A stretch of 64,000 bases of DNA. It comes from Rhabdophis nuchalis. Lineage: Eukaryota; Chordata; Lepidosauria; Squamata; Natricidae. The notes under the pieces were generated by a model. It was not told where the DNA came from. It ran no database searches and saw nothing but the letters and a program-made list of their open reading frames with translations. Of this stretch, positions 1 through 13,581 are shown piece after piece. The position numbers and the translations under genes are program-made. The stretch is taken from the NCBI GenBank assembly GCA_039707465.1, contig CM077648.1, positions 26,353,119 through 26,417,118 on the forward strand. The letters run 5' to 3'. How positions within the stretch are numbered: the first letter of the stretch is position 1; each line of letters opens with the position of its first letter.

Positions 1-1438
1 CTTTTAGTCTGATTTAAAATAACCATAACCCTGATTATAAAGCTAAGTATGAAGAATTTGTATATAACTGTTGATGACAAGATAATCACAAAGTGACACC
101 AAACATTAGTCATCTAGTTTGCATTGTCATACAATAAGCAATGTATCTTCTGTAATTTCATAAATGCCAAGGCTAGTTTGAAACTATTATTAATTACTGA
201 AGCTATCATTAATATATAATATTATATGAATACAATTTTATTTCTACGACTAGAGCAGTCACCTTTTCTTATGTAACTAGACCAATTGTTCATCATACGA
301 TCAGAAGTGATTTTGGAGGGCATCACATATCAAGCAAACTTTCTAGTATCAAAGAAACATAAGAGGTCAACCAATTAACTTAAAAATGGTTGATAAATAT
401 ATCATGCCATGTTATAACCATACAGACAACTGTAATAGCACCAAGAATCAAAATGAAGATTTAAGCACATACAACATTATAATGTGTGTCTATGAAAGAC
501 TTTAGGTATTAACAAAATGCTTAATTGGCACATAAGGAATGCTGGCCTTCAGTCTAATAGGAGTATGACTGCATCAAAATAAGGCTAATGGCTCTAAGGA
601 GACCTTTATGGCAGCAAGGCACTATATCATCTTACTGTAATTAGCCAAAGAAGAGCATATTTTAATGAATTTGCAGCAGCCTCTTCCACAGTATATTCCA
701 AAATATATCACACTTAGACATACTTGCCCATATGATACTGTCGAGAATGTTCCATGCCTTTTATGTTATTACTGTATAGTATGATACCTTTATTACCCAA
801 GGCTCCAGGAAGAATTGAGAGGTCCAGTATACAGTTCTTACATCAAAGCTCAGAAAAAAATTGCCAACGTTTTATTTTACAATAATTCAAATTTTTGAAC
901 CGCCCATCTCTCTCAAAATAGGAGATGCTCATATGTAAAGCAATTATATAAATGTGAGCGCATCAAGTATAATTGTTGTATGGGTTCATTAGTGCTAAGA
1001 GTAAGTTGTTTATAGACATGAAGTTAAAACTACATTTTTTGCAGAGGTTTAGCAGAGGATTTCTAGTCAGAAATTAAATTGTGGCTTTGGGGGGAGGCCA
1101 CCCCTCCCCCACCTCCCCAAATACTGTGAGTTGCACTACAAACTGTTTATTTTAGAGTCACAACTGTGCAGGAATATATAGTGACATCAAAAATAATTGT
1201 AAAGCAGCAAAGTGTAATGTGATGATTTATCTTGAAAGGTTATTACTTCTTACTAATTTTGGCCAGTTTTTCACACCTTTCTAGCAATATTGCTTTAAAA
1301 CAAATACATTCTGAGCATATTTCTTCAATTAGTGCTATTCTAAAGCCTCCAGATTCTCTCACACTATCTATCCTCTAGCTAGCTAGCTAGCTACCTACAG
1401 TACCTACTTTTCTATCTCACAACTCCATGATTCTGTTC
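1..1438. other. Intronic sequence, nothing recognised
   Basis: AT-rich sequence inside the presumed intron 2 of the minus-strand collagen gene. I see no exon-like frame with splice sites and no repeat family I can name. A short (CTAG)n run lies at about 1374-1391. Confidence 0.5.
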
Positions 1439-1633
1439 AGTTTACAACATCTGCCTGCCAGTCTGCTTACAAGTCACCTGGGACTCACTTAACAACCTGC
1501 AATCCTTGCTTAACAATAGCAATGGGGACTATTGGAATTGCCATAGTTAAACTATTCAATGTCGCTTTAATACTGCATCCTTTAGTGATGAAAATTCCAG
1601 TCCCACTTATTGTTGTTAATCGAGGTGTACCTG
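1439..1633. mobile_element. Decayed TA-type MITE remnant
   Basis: The right end (ttaatcgaggtgtacctgca) resembles the terminus of the better preserved TA-flanked element at 7033-7427. The left part shares its 'cacttaacaa' and 'ttacaac' blocks. It is heavily diverged and its boundaries are approximate. Confidence 0.4.
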
Positions 1634-4388
1634 CAGTCATACACTTCTGTTATGTGCAAAATTTATAACTATGTTCTGTCATAAGGAGGAAGGTCAACAT
1701 TTTTACTACCCCATAAAAAGTATAAGGAAAGACATCCTTGAGTCAGTTTCAATTTGTTGTGACTACTTGAGAAAAAGTTTGCAGGGGGTTTTGGCAAAAG
1801 AATGGAAGTAATTTTTCTCTGTATTCTTCCAGTATGGTTTGAAACTTCTCGGACTACAGTAGTCTACCAACCTGGTATTCTCTCTTGGCCTCTAATCTAG
1901 AAGATCCAGGCCAGGCCTAATTCTTCTTAGCCTCCAGGACCATAGAATAGATGATCAGCCAGTGAAAGGAGGAGGAGGAACTAGCAAAATTAAAATGAAC
2001 TCACACCAATTGTTATTTCCTGGCCATAAAAACAGACTTTTCAATTGCAACCCTCTCTAATACCACTTTTGTCATGTATTCTTTTGGTAAAAATAACCCT
2101 ACTTTATAAAACCATCAAAGTATGAATCAAGATTAGAATACAGAAAAGGCAGGGTCAATAATGTCTGATGTAACATGCAAAATGATATCCTGGCTACCTT
2201 TCCAGTTTTATGCAAAGCAATTTTGAAAAGAGGAAATCTGGAATAGACAAAAATTTTAACCCTCTCAGTTCCTCCCATTTAGAGGTGAAGGGAGTATACA
2301 AGAAGAAAGAAATATTCAGCCCCGTGATAAATGTTTAATCTAAATTTAATTCCATTCAACTAGCACAAACACTTAAGTGGGACTAGTTCATGTTCAGTCT
2401 CCAAATACCAAGCCCATACAGGATCCAGAAATACTGTTGGCGAACTAAAATTGTGGAGGGCTGAAGCCCCTTGGTCATTTGTAAGTGTGCTTATCTGTCC
2501 AGAAAATAAAGTTAAAATAAGCTGGTTGTGAACTCAGCAGCTTGGTATATTTAGATAGATATGAGACTGGACATGCTAAAATTTGGAGATTTTACTGGAT
2601 GGTAGACAACTGATAAGAATATATATGCTGTACCTCAAATATTTCAAATATATCAGGGGGCTATACTTGGTTTCAGCCCAACTAGGTTATAGATGGAGCA
2701 GCAAAGTCAATGTATATAAGTATCATAGGATTTAGACATCTGGATATATAGGGTTAATAAGATTTGGCTAATGTTACAACCCATTTCTCTTAGTATAACT
2801 TTCAGACCTAGTTCAGAATTAATCATTGGTCAGGGTTGCATTGCTATATTTAATATCTTATTTATGTAAATATTGCCCTACAAAGTCCCAAATTTGTGGA
2901 ACACTGTGTTATATATTTGATACAAGAAAGAAGGTAATGTATTTCTTCCAAGTTTACTTGTAGTTATTTATTTTAAGTAATTTCAAATTACTAGAATAAA
3001 TTTCTCATATGTTGCTTTTACAGAGTGAATATATAGAATGAATTTTAAATATAGCACTTCAAAAACTGTAATTATATTCAGCATAAATGATAATCAAGTC
3101 ACTTTATATTATTAATAAACATTGCTTATAAATTAATGCAATCTGCACAGTAATGATATTATAGGTAATAAACAGCATTAAAAAAATATGTTTGAAAGGA
3201 AAAATGTTTATCAGATCAATGTCTGATCATTTTTATAACACAATTTATCTATGTTTTGGAAAATACTAAATACATTAAAAATATTGATCTTAGCCAGACC
3301 TACTTGAAATGAAAACAAAGTTTGGCAATTTCACTAGGGATGTTCTTTATGTGGTAAACTATGCTTCCAAATAAAATGATAAAAATGGATGCTGCCAATA
3401 TAACCTAATTGAAAACTCACACAGTGGTACGGGAACAAGTGATAAATTTGAATAAACATGCCATACCTAGAATTATATATACAGGAAGGTTACTTTAGCT
3501 GGGATGGTTTTTCCATTCCCTTTTAAACACAATTAAGCTCTCTAATTTAAGGAAGGGAGGAACCAATTGCCAGGTTCAATTCATTAATTGAAATGATATA
3601 GAGTAAAAACATAATGCAGTAAGCCATACTGTAAAACATAAATTTAACAGATACATGGAAGTTAAATCAAAATATGTAATTTATGTAAATGATTGTAATT
3701 TATTTAAAGTTCACATAAATCACACAGATTAATTTGCAAGCGCAATGTACTTTTCCATTATTTTGAGGCAAAGTCAGATTTTGGCTGTTGCATGAGATAG
3801 CTACCAAGTGGAATCCTAAATCAAGATTTCAATACATTGTGATTTCTTTGTATTGTTAATAATGGAATTCACACTTTGCACTAAGTCTTATTTAACCATG
3901 GTTGGTTAATTTTCTTGTTTAACTATGGTTAATTACTTCATTGGGCTGGATTCATACAACACATTAAACCAAAGCTACATAGACCTTATAGCTATGCAAT
4001 GTTAAAGTAAAGAGTTGTTGCAAGAACTAAGTTAGTTGAGTAAACAGTGAAACAGCCACACCTTTTGTTAGACTTGCAGGGCTACACAAGACATGACTTC
4101 AACTTGACCAACTAACAGTTTTTCATGCACACATATATGCAGCCAATCAACTGGATGAAACTTTCAAAGGATTTCGTATCTGCCAACCTTCCAATGGGCA
4201 CATCCAAAATTGAACACTTGTAGTTTAACACTTCAAGAGAGATGAGCAAGTACATGTATACCAATATACAAAGCCCTTGTCACAGCACACCACAGTATGT
4301 CAACTATCTGACTTAGACCATGGCATATAGTCAAGCAATTGTAGTTTATTCAATGAATTAATAAATTTTAGGGATATGTAATCCTAAC
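1634..4388. other. Intronic sequence, nothing recognised
   Basis: About 2.7 kb of AT-rich intron with no repeat, RNA gene or exon that I can support. Frames are short and broken on both strands. Confidence 0.5.
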
Positions 4389-4704
4389 CAGCAGTGGGTT
4401 CCTGCTGGCATTACTACCAGTTCAGCATGCAAAAAAATTTGTGCATGCACACACGCTCGATTCAGTTGTGCACACCTCAGATGCGCACTCCACATGAGTG
4501 CACATTTGCACCTATAAAGGTCTGTGCATGTGCACATTTGAAAATTGAAAAAAATTACATGTTTTCAATTAAGATTGTTCTATGCATGTACAGAACAGAA
4601 AAACAAGATGGCGGCCCCGAGGATAGAATGGGTTCAAGTGCATGTCTGGCCGAGTTACTACCTACTTGGCTGAACCAGGCCAAACCAGTAGGAACCCACC
4701 TCTG
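4389..4704. mobile_element. hAT-type non-autonomous DNA transposon (316 bp)
   Basis: The ends are inverted copies: it begins cagcagtgggttcctgc and ends gtaggaacccacctctg. The 8-bp sequence atcctaac is repeated exactly on both sides (4381-4388 and 4705-4712). An 8-bp duplication with CAG...CTG ends is the hAT signature. No transposase is encoded; the 103-codon frame across it is chance. The same family occurs at 51458-51694. Confidence 0.85.
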
Positions 4705-4837
4705 ATCCTAACCCCAGTAGAAACAGCATGTGCTACATCTCTTTCTGATAAGACTTTTTCCTAGGTTTTTTTTCCAGAAGCTGAAAACATTTAATTTGAA
4801 CTTTCATGTGTTTTATCTGGTCACTGGTATTGTGCTC

Positions 4838-4862
4838 TGTGTGTGTGTGTGTGTGTGTGTGT
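4838..4862. repeat. (GT)n microsatellite
   Basis: About 12 uninterrupted GT units. Confidence 0.95.
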
Positions 4863-6557
4863 AGGTTTGCATGTATGTATTAAAATATTCTCTCTCAAAT
4901 ATGGAGGGAGAGAGAGAAAGAGAGAATATTTCTGTTTTCCTTCATTAATCACCATAAAAACCTTTCACACACTGCAGAGCAGCTACAGATTCTCATCACC
5001 ATGGGGGAGAAAGGCCAAAAGGTATGTTTAATGAAGCCAAAGAAAAGACTGTTTAAATGTTAATCATAGTTTTAAAGGAATTGGAAAAAATAAAAAGAAT
5101 GTTTTTTTAAAAAATGTACAGAAAAGGTTTACAACTTTTATTTATATTAATACATACAATTCAATTTTCTGCAACAGGCACACACATTATTCTGATCCTT
5201 AGGTCCTAGCAGGTCATGTAAAAATCCCAGCAACAATTTAAACTTAAATTCAGGGGGGGGGGGGACCCTATATGTTAACAATACTAATCATTAAAACATA
5301 AAATTCTTTAAAATATAGAAAGCACCTTGTGTTGAAATCCAGAGTATTCTGGAGATAATCTCGGTATATTATAGCCCCGTTTTATAGTCAAAACAGTTTG
5401 ATCTAATTTTTCAAGGAAAGGAAACATTTTATTGTTTACAATGAAATGCCTAGTTGTGTAGTGCCTAGTTATCATGTACAATATAATGAGGGATACTTGA
5501 TGCTCTCTGAACTTGCAGAAATTTCATTACTCAAACTACGGTAATGAAATCGATGAAGTTATCAAGTTTAGAGAGTCCCGAGGACCCTTCATTTCAACCT
5601 TGAGCTACAAATATTCTACTTTAGTAGCATTTCACAATAGAAATAATCTGTAGGAAAAAAATTAATGCAACAATGTCCTAGATAAGCACATTTATTCTAC
5701 TTTACAGTATTTATAATCTTCTGAAACCCCAAAAACGAAACATGCTTTTTGCATTTTAATTTTTGTATTGTGATAGAAATTTGTTCTCAGATTAGGTTTG
5801 TTCATCCATTCAGATTTACTTGTTGAGATGGACAGCTATACCAATTGATTAAATAAATCAATATCTCTACATACAAAACAAAATTCTCAAATGATGTCAG
5901 TAGACAAGCAAATGTAATTTGGAAAAAGGAATCTACATGATGATCTCAATCTAAGTAATCTAGTAATTTAAATGTTAAACATGGGATTATAAAGTCAAGC
6001 ACCATCAAATTCTGACACATTACAAAATAACAGTAGTTTCTGAACATTCTTCAAGTTTTCTATCATAGCCAACTGAATGTATTGCCAGTTCAATATTCTA
6101 ATATTTATAAAGTCATTTTTCAACTATTCATCAGCAACTGACTTTTAAAAGCACAATTCCTCTGATATTAGGTATCTTGTAAAGCTATCATGAAGAATAA
6201 CCATTAGTAGCTTTATCACTATCATTAGAGCAATAGATCGACTGTTCCCATTGGATTAAAAAAAAATTTCTTAGTAGCACTGTGATGGCAATGTCCAAAA
6301 ATACTGAATTTTGAGAGTGTAGTGAAGTCTTTTAATTTGTACTTCATATTAACAAGATTTTTAAAGTTTAAAATTCAGTTTGAGTTATGATGGTATCTAT
6401 ATTTCTTGTTCTTTCTTACCTCTGCCAAGAAAGAAATCTTAATGCTACTGTAATAGTTTAGGGGAGACCCCAAAGTTACTTCAGTTAGCACCTGTTTTTT
6501 TATACAGTTATCGGATTCATAGTTTGCATTGCAAGTCCTGTCAATTTGTATGATGAT
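4863..6557. other. Intronic sequence, nothing recognised
   Basis: AT-rich sequence with a G homopolymer at about 5253-5263. No gene or nameable repeat. Confidence 0.5.
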
Positions 6558-6744
6558 CAGAGGTGGTATTCAGCCAGTTCTGACAGGTTCTGGAGAACCA
6601 CTAGTGGAAATTTTGAGTAGTTCGGAGAACTGGCAAATAGGCTGGCCTCACCCCCGCTACCTCCTAGCCTCCCACTCGATCTTCTTTCGTTGCACTGAAC
6701 GGGTCCCTTTGTGGGAGATGGGTGCGGGATACAAAATTGAAAAA

Positions 6745-6775
<31 letters not shown>

Positions 6776-6966
6776 ACAAACAAACAAACAAACAAACAAA
6801 CAGGAGAACAGAGCTGGAAAGCAGGTTACTGGGGTGGGGAGGGAATGGGGATTTTGCAGTATCCTTCCCCTGCCACACCCACAAAGCCACGCCCACAAAG
6901 CCATGCCACACACACAATGCCACGCCCACAGAACCAGTAGTAAAAAAAAATTGAATCCCACCACTG
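6558..6966. mobile_element. hAT-type non-autonomous element with internal microsatellite
   Basis: Ends cagaggtggtattca and ttgaatcccaccactg are inverted copies of one another and match the family at 10876, 28243 and 39429. Inside is an expanded (AAAT)n-(AAAC)n run at about 6743-6801 and the family's repeated 'ccacgcccac' motifs. No clear 8-bp duplication survives, so the insertion is probably older or the ends are slightly off. Confidence 0.75.
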
Positions 6967-7032
6967 GGTACGATCTAATTAAAGTCAGGCAATTGTGTCA
7001 TGTAAACAAGGGCACAACATTTAAGGACCAGG

Positions 7033-7427
7033 TACAAGTAGTCCTCGATTTACAACAGTTCATTTAGGGACCGTTCAAAGTTATGATGGCACTGAAAAAT
7101 GTGACTTATGACTGTTTTTCACACAACCATTGCAGCATCCCCATAGTCACATGATCAAAATTCAGATACTTGGCAAGTGGTTCACATTTATGACAGTTGC
7201 AGTGTACCTGGATCATGTGATCAGTTTTTGCGACCTTCTGACAAGCAAAATCAATGGGGAATCCAGATTCACTTAACAACCGTGTGACTCACTTAACAAA
7301 TGCAATGATTCATTTAACAATTCTGGCAAGAAAAGTCACAAAAGGGAGCAAACTCATTTAACAAATGTTTTACTTGGCAACATACATTTTGGGCTCACTT
7401 GTGGTTGTAACCCAAGGATTACCTGTA
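7033..7427. mobile_element. Tc1/mariner-type (TA-flanked) MITE, about 395 bp
   Basis: The left end caagtagtcctcgattta and the right end aaggattacctg are imperfect inverted copies, each bordered by the dinucleotide TA. This fits Tc1/mariner-type target duplication. No transposase frame. Decayed relatives lie at 1439-1633 and 26150-26312. Confidence 0.7.
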
Positions 7428-8942
7428 TAACAATCATATGGTCTCATGCAAGATAGGGATAAAAGATCCTGATACTGCCCTTCAGTGTGAAGTTTCAACA
7501 TAAACCTGGTGCTGGATGTGTGGGCTGTTTTGTCTCTCCATTGGGGCTCTCAATAGCTGAAGAGAGATTTGTTACCATTTGCTTGGTATGTTATGCTTGT
7601 GTGTTTCTGTTTAAATCTCTATGCTAAAGTTAACAGTTTAAGATCTCCTTACATATTGGTGGTTTATTGTCTCTGGATCCTCTAAGGACCAATCGTCTGA
7701 CACCTTGCCATTGCCTGACCCTTGGCAATAAAAGCACTTCTAATAAAAAGCGATTGAATACCCAGCATTAAAACATCTTAATAATTGTGCGATTATTTCT
7801 TGGATGAAGGAAAGGAAAAACTATGGCTAGTTGCACAAATATCATTAAGCTATAATAGGGCTTCCTTACTTGTATCCTGGAATAATGTGTACATTCAGAC
7901 ACTATGGCATTATTTAAGTTTAACATGTAATCCTAGTCATTTATAATCAATTTAGTCATATTTAATCAAGATTAAGACTTTTCCAACCCTGGAACACAGC
8001 CTAAGTGTGCCCATTTCCACAATAAAACATAACCAGACAATTTGTTGAATGCTGTCATTTGCTATAAATTACAAACATTTAATATAAAGAGAAATATGCT
8101 ATCCACACTTCAATTTCTGCTTATTCTTGCACTCTAAGAGAAATATATATATATATTATTTAAGTTAATGTAAATTTATGTACATTCCTATTTATGAGAC
8201 ATTTAAGATGACTAATGGGAGAAGGAAGGCCAGATAAGTTTGATCTGATAATTTACTTATGGAAAATAGAATCTTGCTGAACATCAGCAATAAACAAGAT
8301 ATAATTCATGCAACGTTCATTCCATAAATGAGACTTCAGGGATGGAAGAAACTGTTTTCACATTGGTGTGAGAAAATAATTGTCTGAGGGGGAAAAAGGA
8401 AAGGTCTTTTAAAGCTATAAATGAGACAATAAAAAAGAAGAAGAAATAGGTTTTGCACATAATATGACTTAGTGGTTTACATTTAAATGAGGTTTGATAA
8501 TAAGAGAGAAACATAAACATCTGCCCTCATCAAAAGTTTTTCCAATGCAATCCTCTCCCTTAATGATATACTAAACTAGAATAAGTTTGCTCTATACTCC
8601 CTTTGCATTGGCAGACACCAAAGATAATAAATCAAAGAATGTTTTCAAATGTTTTGCATATTATTGTGCTGGTACAAAAATAGGGCATATTTTGGTGGCT
8701 GGGGACCAACCATAACATTGTAGAGGCTACAAATGACAGGACCATATCCCTAGGCTTGGAAGAATGGCAGGATTGTCTCTTTTTCTGAATAGCTTCCACT
8801 AGGATTTTAGTAGATCTTCGGTCGGAAAGACAGGAAACAATGCAACTACTTTTTGGCAAAAGGAATGAGAGACCAACAGAGGCACATAAAAAGGTATCAA
8901 ACGCTACATGTTTCCTTGAGGCTTCAGGTTGTTCACCTGAGA
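7428..8942. other. Intronic sequence, nothing recognised
   Basis: AT-rich. A 104-codon minus-strand frame at 8632-8946 has no similarity I can recognise and no splice signals, so I did not call it. Confidence 0.5.
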
Positions 8943-9033
8943 ACATAGAATAACACAGTTGGAAAGGACTTTGGAGGACTTCTCGTCTACCCCCCTGCTT
9001 AAGCAGGAGGCTCTATACCCATGACAGCACAAT
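8943..9033 (-). mobile_element. CR1 LINE 3'-end fragment
   Basis: Reads as the reverse complement of the CR1 3' terminus (acagttggaaaggactttgg, then the cagg...cctg hairpin region). It matches the longer copies at 39164, 42275 and 62171. Short and 5'-truncated. Confidence 0.8.
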
Positions 9034-9129
9034 TTAAATATGATTACTGTATCTTGATGCTATTTTGGTATTTTTCAAAAGGAATCCAAATAAAGCAACT
9101 TCAAAAGTATTTTAACCATTTGTCAGGAT

Positions 9130-9205
9130 TTTAATCGTAAACTGCCCAGAGTTGCTTTGCAGAGTGAGATTGGCAGCATACAAATTTAATAAATAAATAA
9201 ATAAA
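9130..9205 (+). mobile_element. L2-type LINE 3' tail fragment
   Basis: 'aactgcccagagttg', then 'gtgagattggcagcatac' and a (TAAA)n tail. This is the 3' UTR end typical of squamate L2/CR1-group LINEs; compare 33700-33746 and 46300-46368. Confidence 0.6.
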
Positions 9206-10875
9206 ATTAAAGCACTTTAATATATTTTTGAATCAAATTTTTATTATATTCCCATTAAGATCTGTTCATTCTTAAATCCAGACATGAATGGTTCTGCCTA
9301 AGAATTATTCCTTGCATGCATCCTGGCACTTTTTGTGTAAATTTATTTTATTAATAAACTGATGACACAAAAGCAAACTCACTTTGCTAATTTATTTCTA
9401 CCAGGTTAAAAGTAATTACTAGATAATGGAGTTAAAAATGTTTGAAAAAGTGACCAAAGAAGCTAATAACTTCCTTGGTAAACTAATCATCAAATATCCA
9501 CAGGATTCATTATTCCTCTTTATGAACTTTAAATTAGCACTTTTCAGGGATGTACAATGAATTGAAGAGTTAACAAATTGAATTATAACTAGTGCTCTTC
9601 CCCTCTCTTGCTATGTTTAAGAATATGACAAACAGGAAAATATGAGTTGTAAGAAGGTGATCAAGAAAAATATAACACCTTACTTCCTTTTTTATATTTT
9701 TTCAATAATTATTATATAATAAATTGATACTTCGGGAAATTGTCAGAAGTATCGCATCTCTCCATAATATTTTATACTACAGTATCCTTAGGAGATACCA
9801 ATATACAGGAACCCCTATGCCAATCAAGATGAAAGGAGAGATTCTCCTCAAACTGATGTTCTTGGTAGAAATATCTTGACCCCTCCTGTCTATTTTGAAG
9901 TCAACAGACTGGCCTTTCTTTTCATAAACTATTTATTTTAATCCACATGTTCTACTGCCTGTGTTTTGTTATTGCTGCTGTTCCCCTCTTTTGGTTGTTT
10001 TCATTAATGTTTTTTATTAATTTCTAATTATTTTCAAGTTATCTTAGGAAATGCTGGAAAGTTAATGTATTGTTATTAAATCAAAAATAGCTTCAAGCTG
10101 ATGAAGAACCAGTTTTTACTTTTAAAACATTGTAAATGGCTGAACAGAAAAGTGGGTGTGGGGAAATGAATGTATAAATAGTTGCATTTAAACTCTATAA
10201 CCAAAAGGGAAAAACCCTCTCTAATTTCTGTGGATAGTTATTAATTTTTTCATATTGCTAGGTTATGGTGGCTGTATGTTTATGTTTCCAGAATACAAAC
10301 ATAGTAAATTTAAAACAATCCAATTAATTCTTCCCATTATTTGCTAGCACAATTTAAATAATGAATTATAGCACTGCAAAATATAATAATGATAATTCAG
10401 TTCTTATCATAGTTCTTTTTACTGCACTTCAAGAAATTATCTTTATTGTTTAAAAAAGTATATATTTATATATTTCTCTCTCTCGTCCGCTCTCTCTCTT
10501 TATATTTATACTTATCTGATAGAAAGTTAATGCTTTCTTAATTTAATTATATAAAAAGTAAACTGCTAACCTTACTATAAAAAAGCAACAAAATCAGAAC
10601 TCCCGTTGTTATGCATATAAAAAAAATATAATGCTGTCATGCACAAACCTCCAAATCCATATTGTTAGACATCAAGTATTACTGCCAGTGTACCTCTACA
10701 TATAAAATGCCTCTTGGCCAACATCAAGCTCTCTCTCACTGAATGCCATAATATCTTACCAGAGTTTGAATTGCCAAATAAAGTGCTTTTTAAGTCTACT
10801 TTACTCAGTGGAGCTTCATAAAGTTTAGACTAAGGTGACCCATCATAGCTCTAACAAACAAGTTAGTGTTTATGC
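9206..10875. other. Intronic sequence, nothing recognised
   Basis: AT-rich, with short CT runs near 10482-10500. No gene or nameable repeat. Confidence 0.5.
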
Positions 10876-11188
10876 TAAAGGAAGTATTCAGCAGGTTCTG
10901 ACCAGATCTGGAAATCCAGTGGCGGAAAGTTTGAGTAGTTCAGAGAACTGGTAAATACCACCTTTGACTGGCCTCACCCCCATCTATTCTCTGCCTCCCA
11001 AGTCCCAGCTGATTGGGAGGAAATGGGGATTTTGCAGTAACCTTCCCCTGGAGTGGGGTGGAAATAAACATTTTACAGTATCCTTCCCCTGCCACGCCCA
11101 CCAAGCCATGCCACACCCACCAAGCCATGCCACGCCCACCATGTCACACCCACAGAACTGTTAGTAAAAAAATTGAATCTCACCACTG
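10876..11188. mobile_element. hAT-type non-autonomous element (313 bp)
   Basis: Same family and orientation as 39429-39696: a degraded left end (taaaggaagtattcagcagg) and right end ttgaatctcaccactg. The flanking 8-mers gtttatgc (10868-10875) and ttttatgc (11189-11196) match at 7 of 8 positions. A 30-40 bp internal block around 'ccttcccctg' is duplicated. Confidence 0.8.
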
Positions 11189-11200
11189 TTTTATGCCTTC

Positions 11201-11270
11201 AATGCAATAAAATAATAATAATAATAATAATAATCTTTATTGTCGTTGTAAAAATTACAATGAAAAAGAC
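11201..11270 (-). mobile_element. LINE 3' tail with (AAT)n run
   Basis: On the minus strand it reads acaacgacaataaagatt followed by (ATT)n, a tail known from several vertebrate LINE families. No coding part is attached. The (AAT)n run is at about 11209-11234. Confidence 0.45.
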
Positions 11271-12315
11271 AGCAATAACCTTCACTGTAAATCCTAAATT
11301 CACCATCCTATAAAGAACACTGAATGCAGTGAGAAAGGATATACTTAGATACTCCACAAGCAAGAAAGAACATTATTTCAGAGGTGGGGAAGAGAAATCT
11401 GGCTTTAGTTAGAAAGAAATGCTCTTTAAGACTAACATGTATTTTCCCATAGATACTGACAATCAATGGGCCATTATTCACAGTCCAAGAGCTATTTATA
11501 GTACTTCATTAGGTTAAACAGAATGGGCTATCCACTTGAATTCTCAGTATGATCAGTGGCAGGCAGCCTACTATGTTATGTCTGCTCCTGACATGAGAGG
11601 CTGTGCTGTTTGGAAGATATGGGTAATTTGCATATTAGAAGCATTTGTCATGCTTTAGAAAAGGCAGAGGAGCTTAGAATATTCTGATTTGTACAGGATT
11701 TGGATAAAAAGATGAAAATAAGATACATTTTCAAAATCATCAAAATCTTCAGATGATTATTTCCAACTACCCCCTCCCAAAATAAGCTTTTTCAGTAAAT
11801 GTAAATGTATTACCAGAAAAACAGAGAAACGAGGAGAGAAGATGACAGGATAGAAAATGTAGTTCGCTATTTTACATTATCCGTAATAGAATGCTGAATA
11901 TTAATAATGAGAAGAGTCTCTATCAGAGATGAGATGGGAATTGGCATATCGGATTATCTGTGAAAATAGCAAGTCATGGAATTCAATACAAAAAGAGAAA
12001 TGACATGTAACATGTATAGCAAATGGAGCCTGGATATTTTGTAAGTTTACTATTTTTAGACGGGGAACTTAAATTCATAGAAATATGTTCTTTATTATTA
12101 TTTAATATTATTAATTTTATTATTTAATACAATTGAATATTTTACATCTCACATGAAATTGTTAGGAACATGACAGGTTCTTTAAGATAGTAAAAATGAT
12201 TACAACCTAATGGAACAGATAGAAATTTCAATGTTTTAATTTTTGCTAAGGTTTGCATTTTATATCAACAATCAGTTTTGGCCCTTTTTTTCTGTGACTG
12301 AGCTCTACCTATAGG
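11271..12315. other. Intronic sequence, nothing recognised
   Basis: AT-rich intron with no nameable feature. Confidence 0.5.
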
Positions 12316-12519
12316 AGAAAGTGTATATAATTTTTTTTAATAAAAAGTGTATTTATTTTTTCATTTTCATAACAAAAAACCATGTGTATACTGTTACATA
12401 ACCAACATTATTTTATAGTATTAAATATTTACATCGATTCGTCTTACCATCAACTCCCAAGAACAATTATTAGCTCTCCATAAGCATATTTGTACCTTAT
12501 CTATTATTTTCTTATCCCT

Positions 12520-12990
12520 CTCTTCTCCTCCTCCTCCCTCCCTCCTTTTTTCCCTCTGTCATCCTTCTCTTCTCTACTTCCCCTTCCTCTCTCCTTCTCC
12601 TCTCTCCCCTTTCCACTCTTCCTTTCTCTCCTCCTCTTCCCCCTCTCTCCTATCCCTCTCTTCTTCCTTTCCCTCTCTCTTCTACTTCCCCTTCCTCTCT
12701 CCTTCTCCTCCCTCCCCTTTCCACTCCTCCTTTCTCTCCTCCTCTTTGCCCCTCTCTCCTATCCCTCTCTTCTTCCCTTCCCTCTCTCCTCTACTTCCCC
12801 TTCCTCTCTCCTCTACTTCCCCCTGCCCTCTCATCCTTCTCTTCTCTACTTCCCCTTCCTCTCTCCTTCTCCTCTCTCCCCCTTCCACTCCTCCTTTCTC
12901 TCCTCTTCCCCGTCTCTCCTATCCCTCTCTTCTTCCCTTCCCTCTCTCCTCTAGTTCCCCTTTCTCTCTCCTTCTCCTCTCTTTCCTTGT
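12520..12990. repeat. Polypyrimidine minisatellite, about 108-bp unit
   Basis: Almost pure C/T on the plus strand. The anchor word ctacttcccc recurs at 12574, 12682 and 12791, with a partial copy at 12813, again at 12845, and a variant (ctagttcccc) at 12951. This gives spacings of 108, 109, 22, 32 and 106 bp, so it is an imperfect tandem array with a partial duplication inside. On the sense strand of the surrounding L1-type element it is the polypurine tract. Open frames through it (Ser/Leu/Pro-rich) are artefacts. Confidence 0.85.
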
Positions 12991-13581
12991 TTTAATATCC
13001 TTTTATATAAGGCATAATTATATAATGGCATTCTGTTTATAAAACCAAGCAAAAGAGAATCAGAAACAATATCCACAAATAAATAGATTTAGATAAATTT
13101 TAAAATGTGAAAATCTAATCGGGTATCCATAAATTTTGTGCCCCTCAGAAATAGTTATTATTCATAAGTAATCTCATTTTATTAATTTTAAATCTAACAA
13201 TTTTATTCTGTAATTTAATATCAATATCCACAGGTCTTGTCAAGTATTTTAGCCTCAATCTATTTTTTCTTTAATAATATATTTAAATCTTGGTTAGTTA
13301 TTAATATCCCTTATTTAATCCCATCATATCTCTATAGATTCCATATAATTATCTAGAATTTTATAAGTAGCTGTTAATTGATTGATCATTTACCAAGAGT
13401 TTTCTATAACATTCTAAATAGTATAGTTTCCCATCTATAGATAAGCAAATATATATCATTAACAAAAACATAATCTTATTATAAGCATCTATAATTATTA
13501 ACAATCAATTAATTAATAATCCTTGATAGTAATTTAAACACAACCTAATTATTACTCATCAAGGGATAGAAGTTCCTCTTT

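Noticed and set aside
6557..6964. 135-codon minus-strand frame with a hydrophobic Phe/Leu/Val run (putative membrane protein)
   Set aside because: The hydrophobic run is the (AAAT)n/(AAAC)n microsatellite inside a hAT element.
8632..8946. 104-codon minus-strand frame
   Set aside because: No recognisable similarity, no acceptor or donor in the right place, and it ends in a CR1 fragment.
12490..13042. Ser/Leu/Pro-rich open frames on both strands
   Set aside because: Stop-free reading of a C/T-only minisatellite; all frames there are long by composition.
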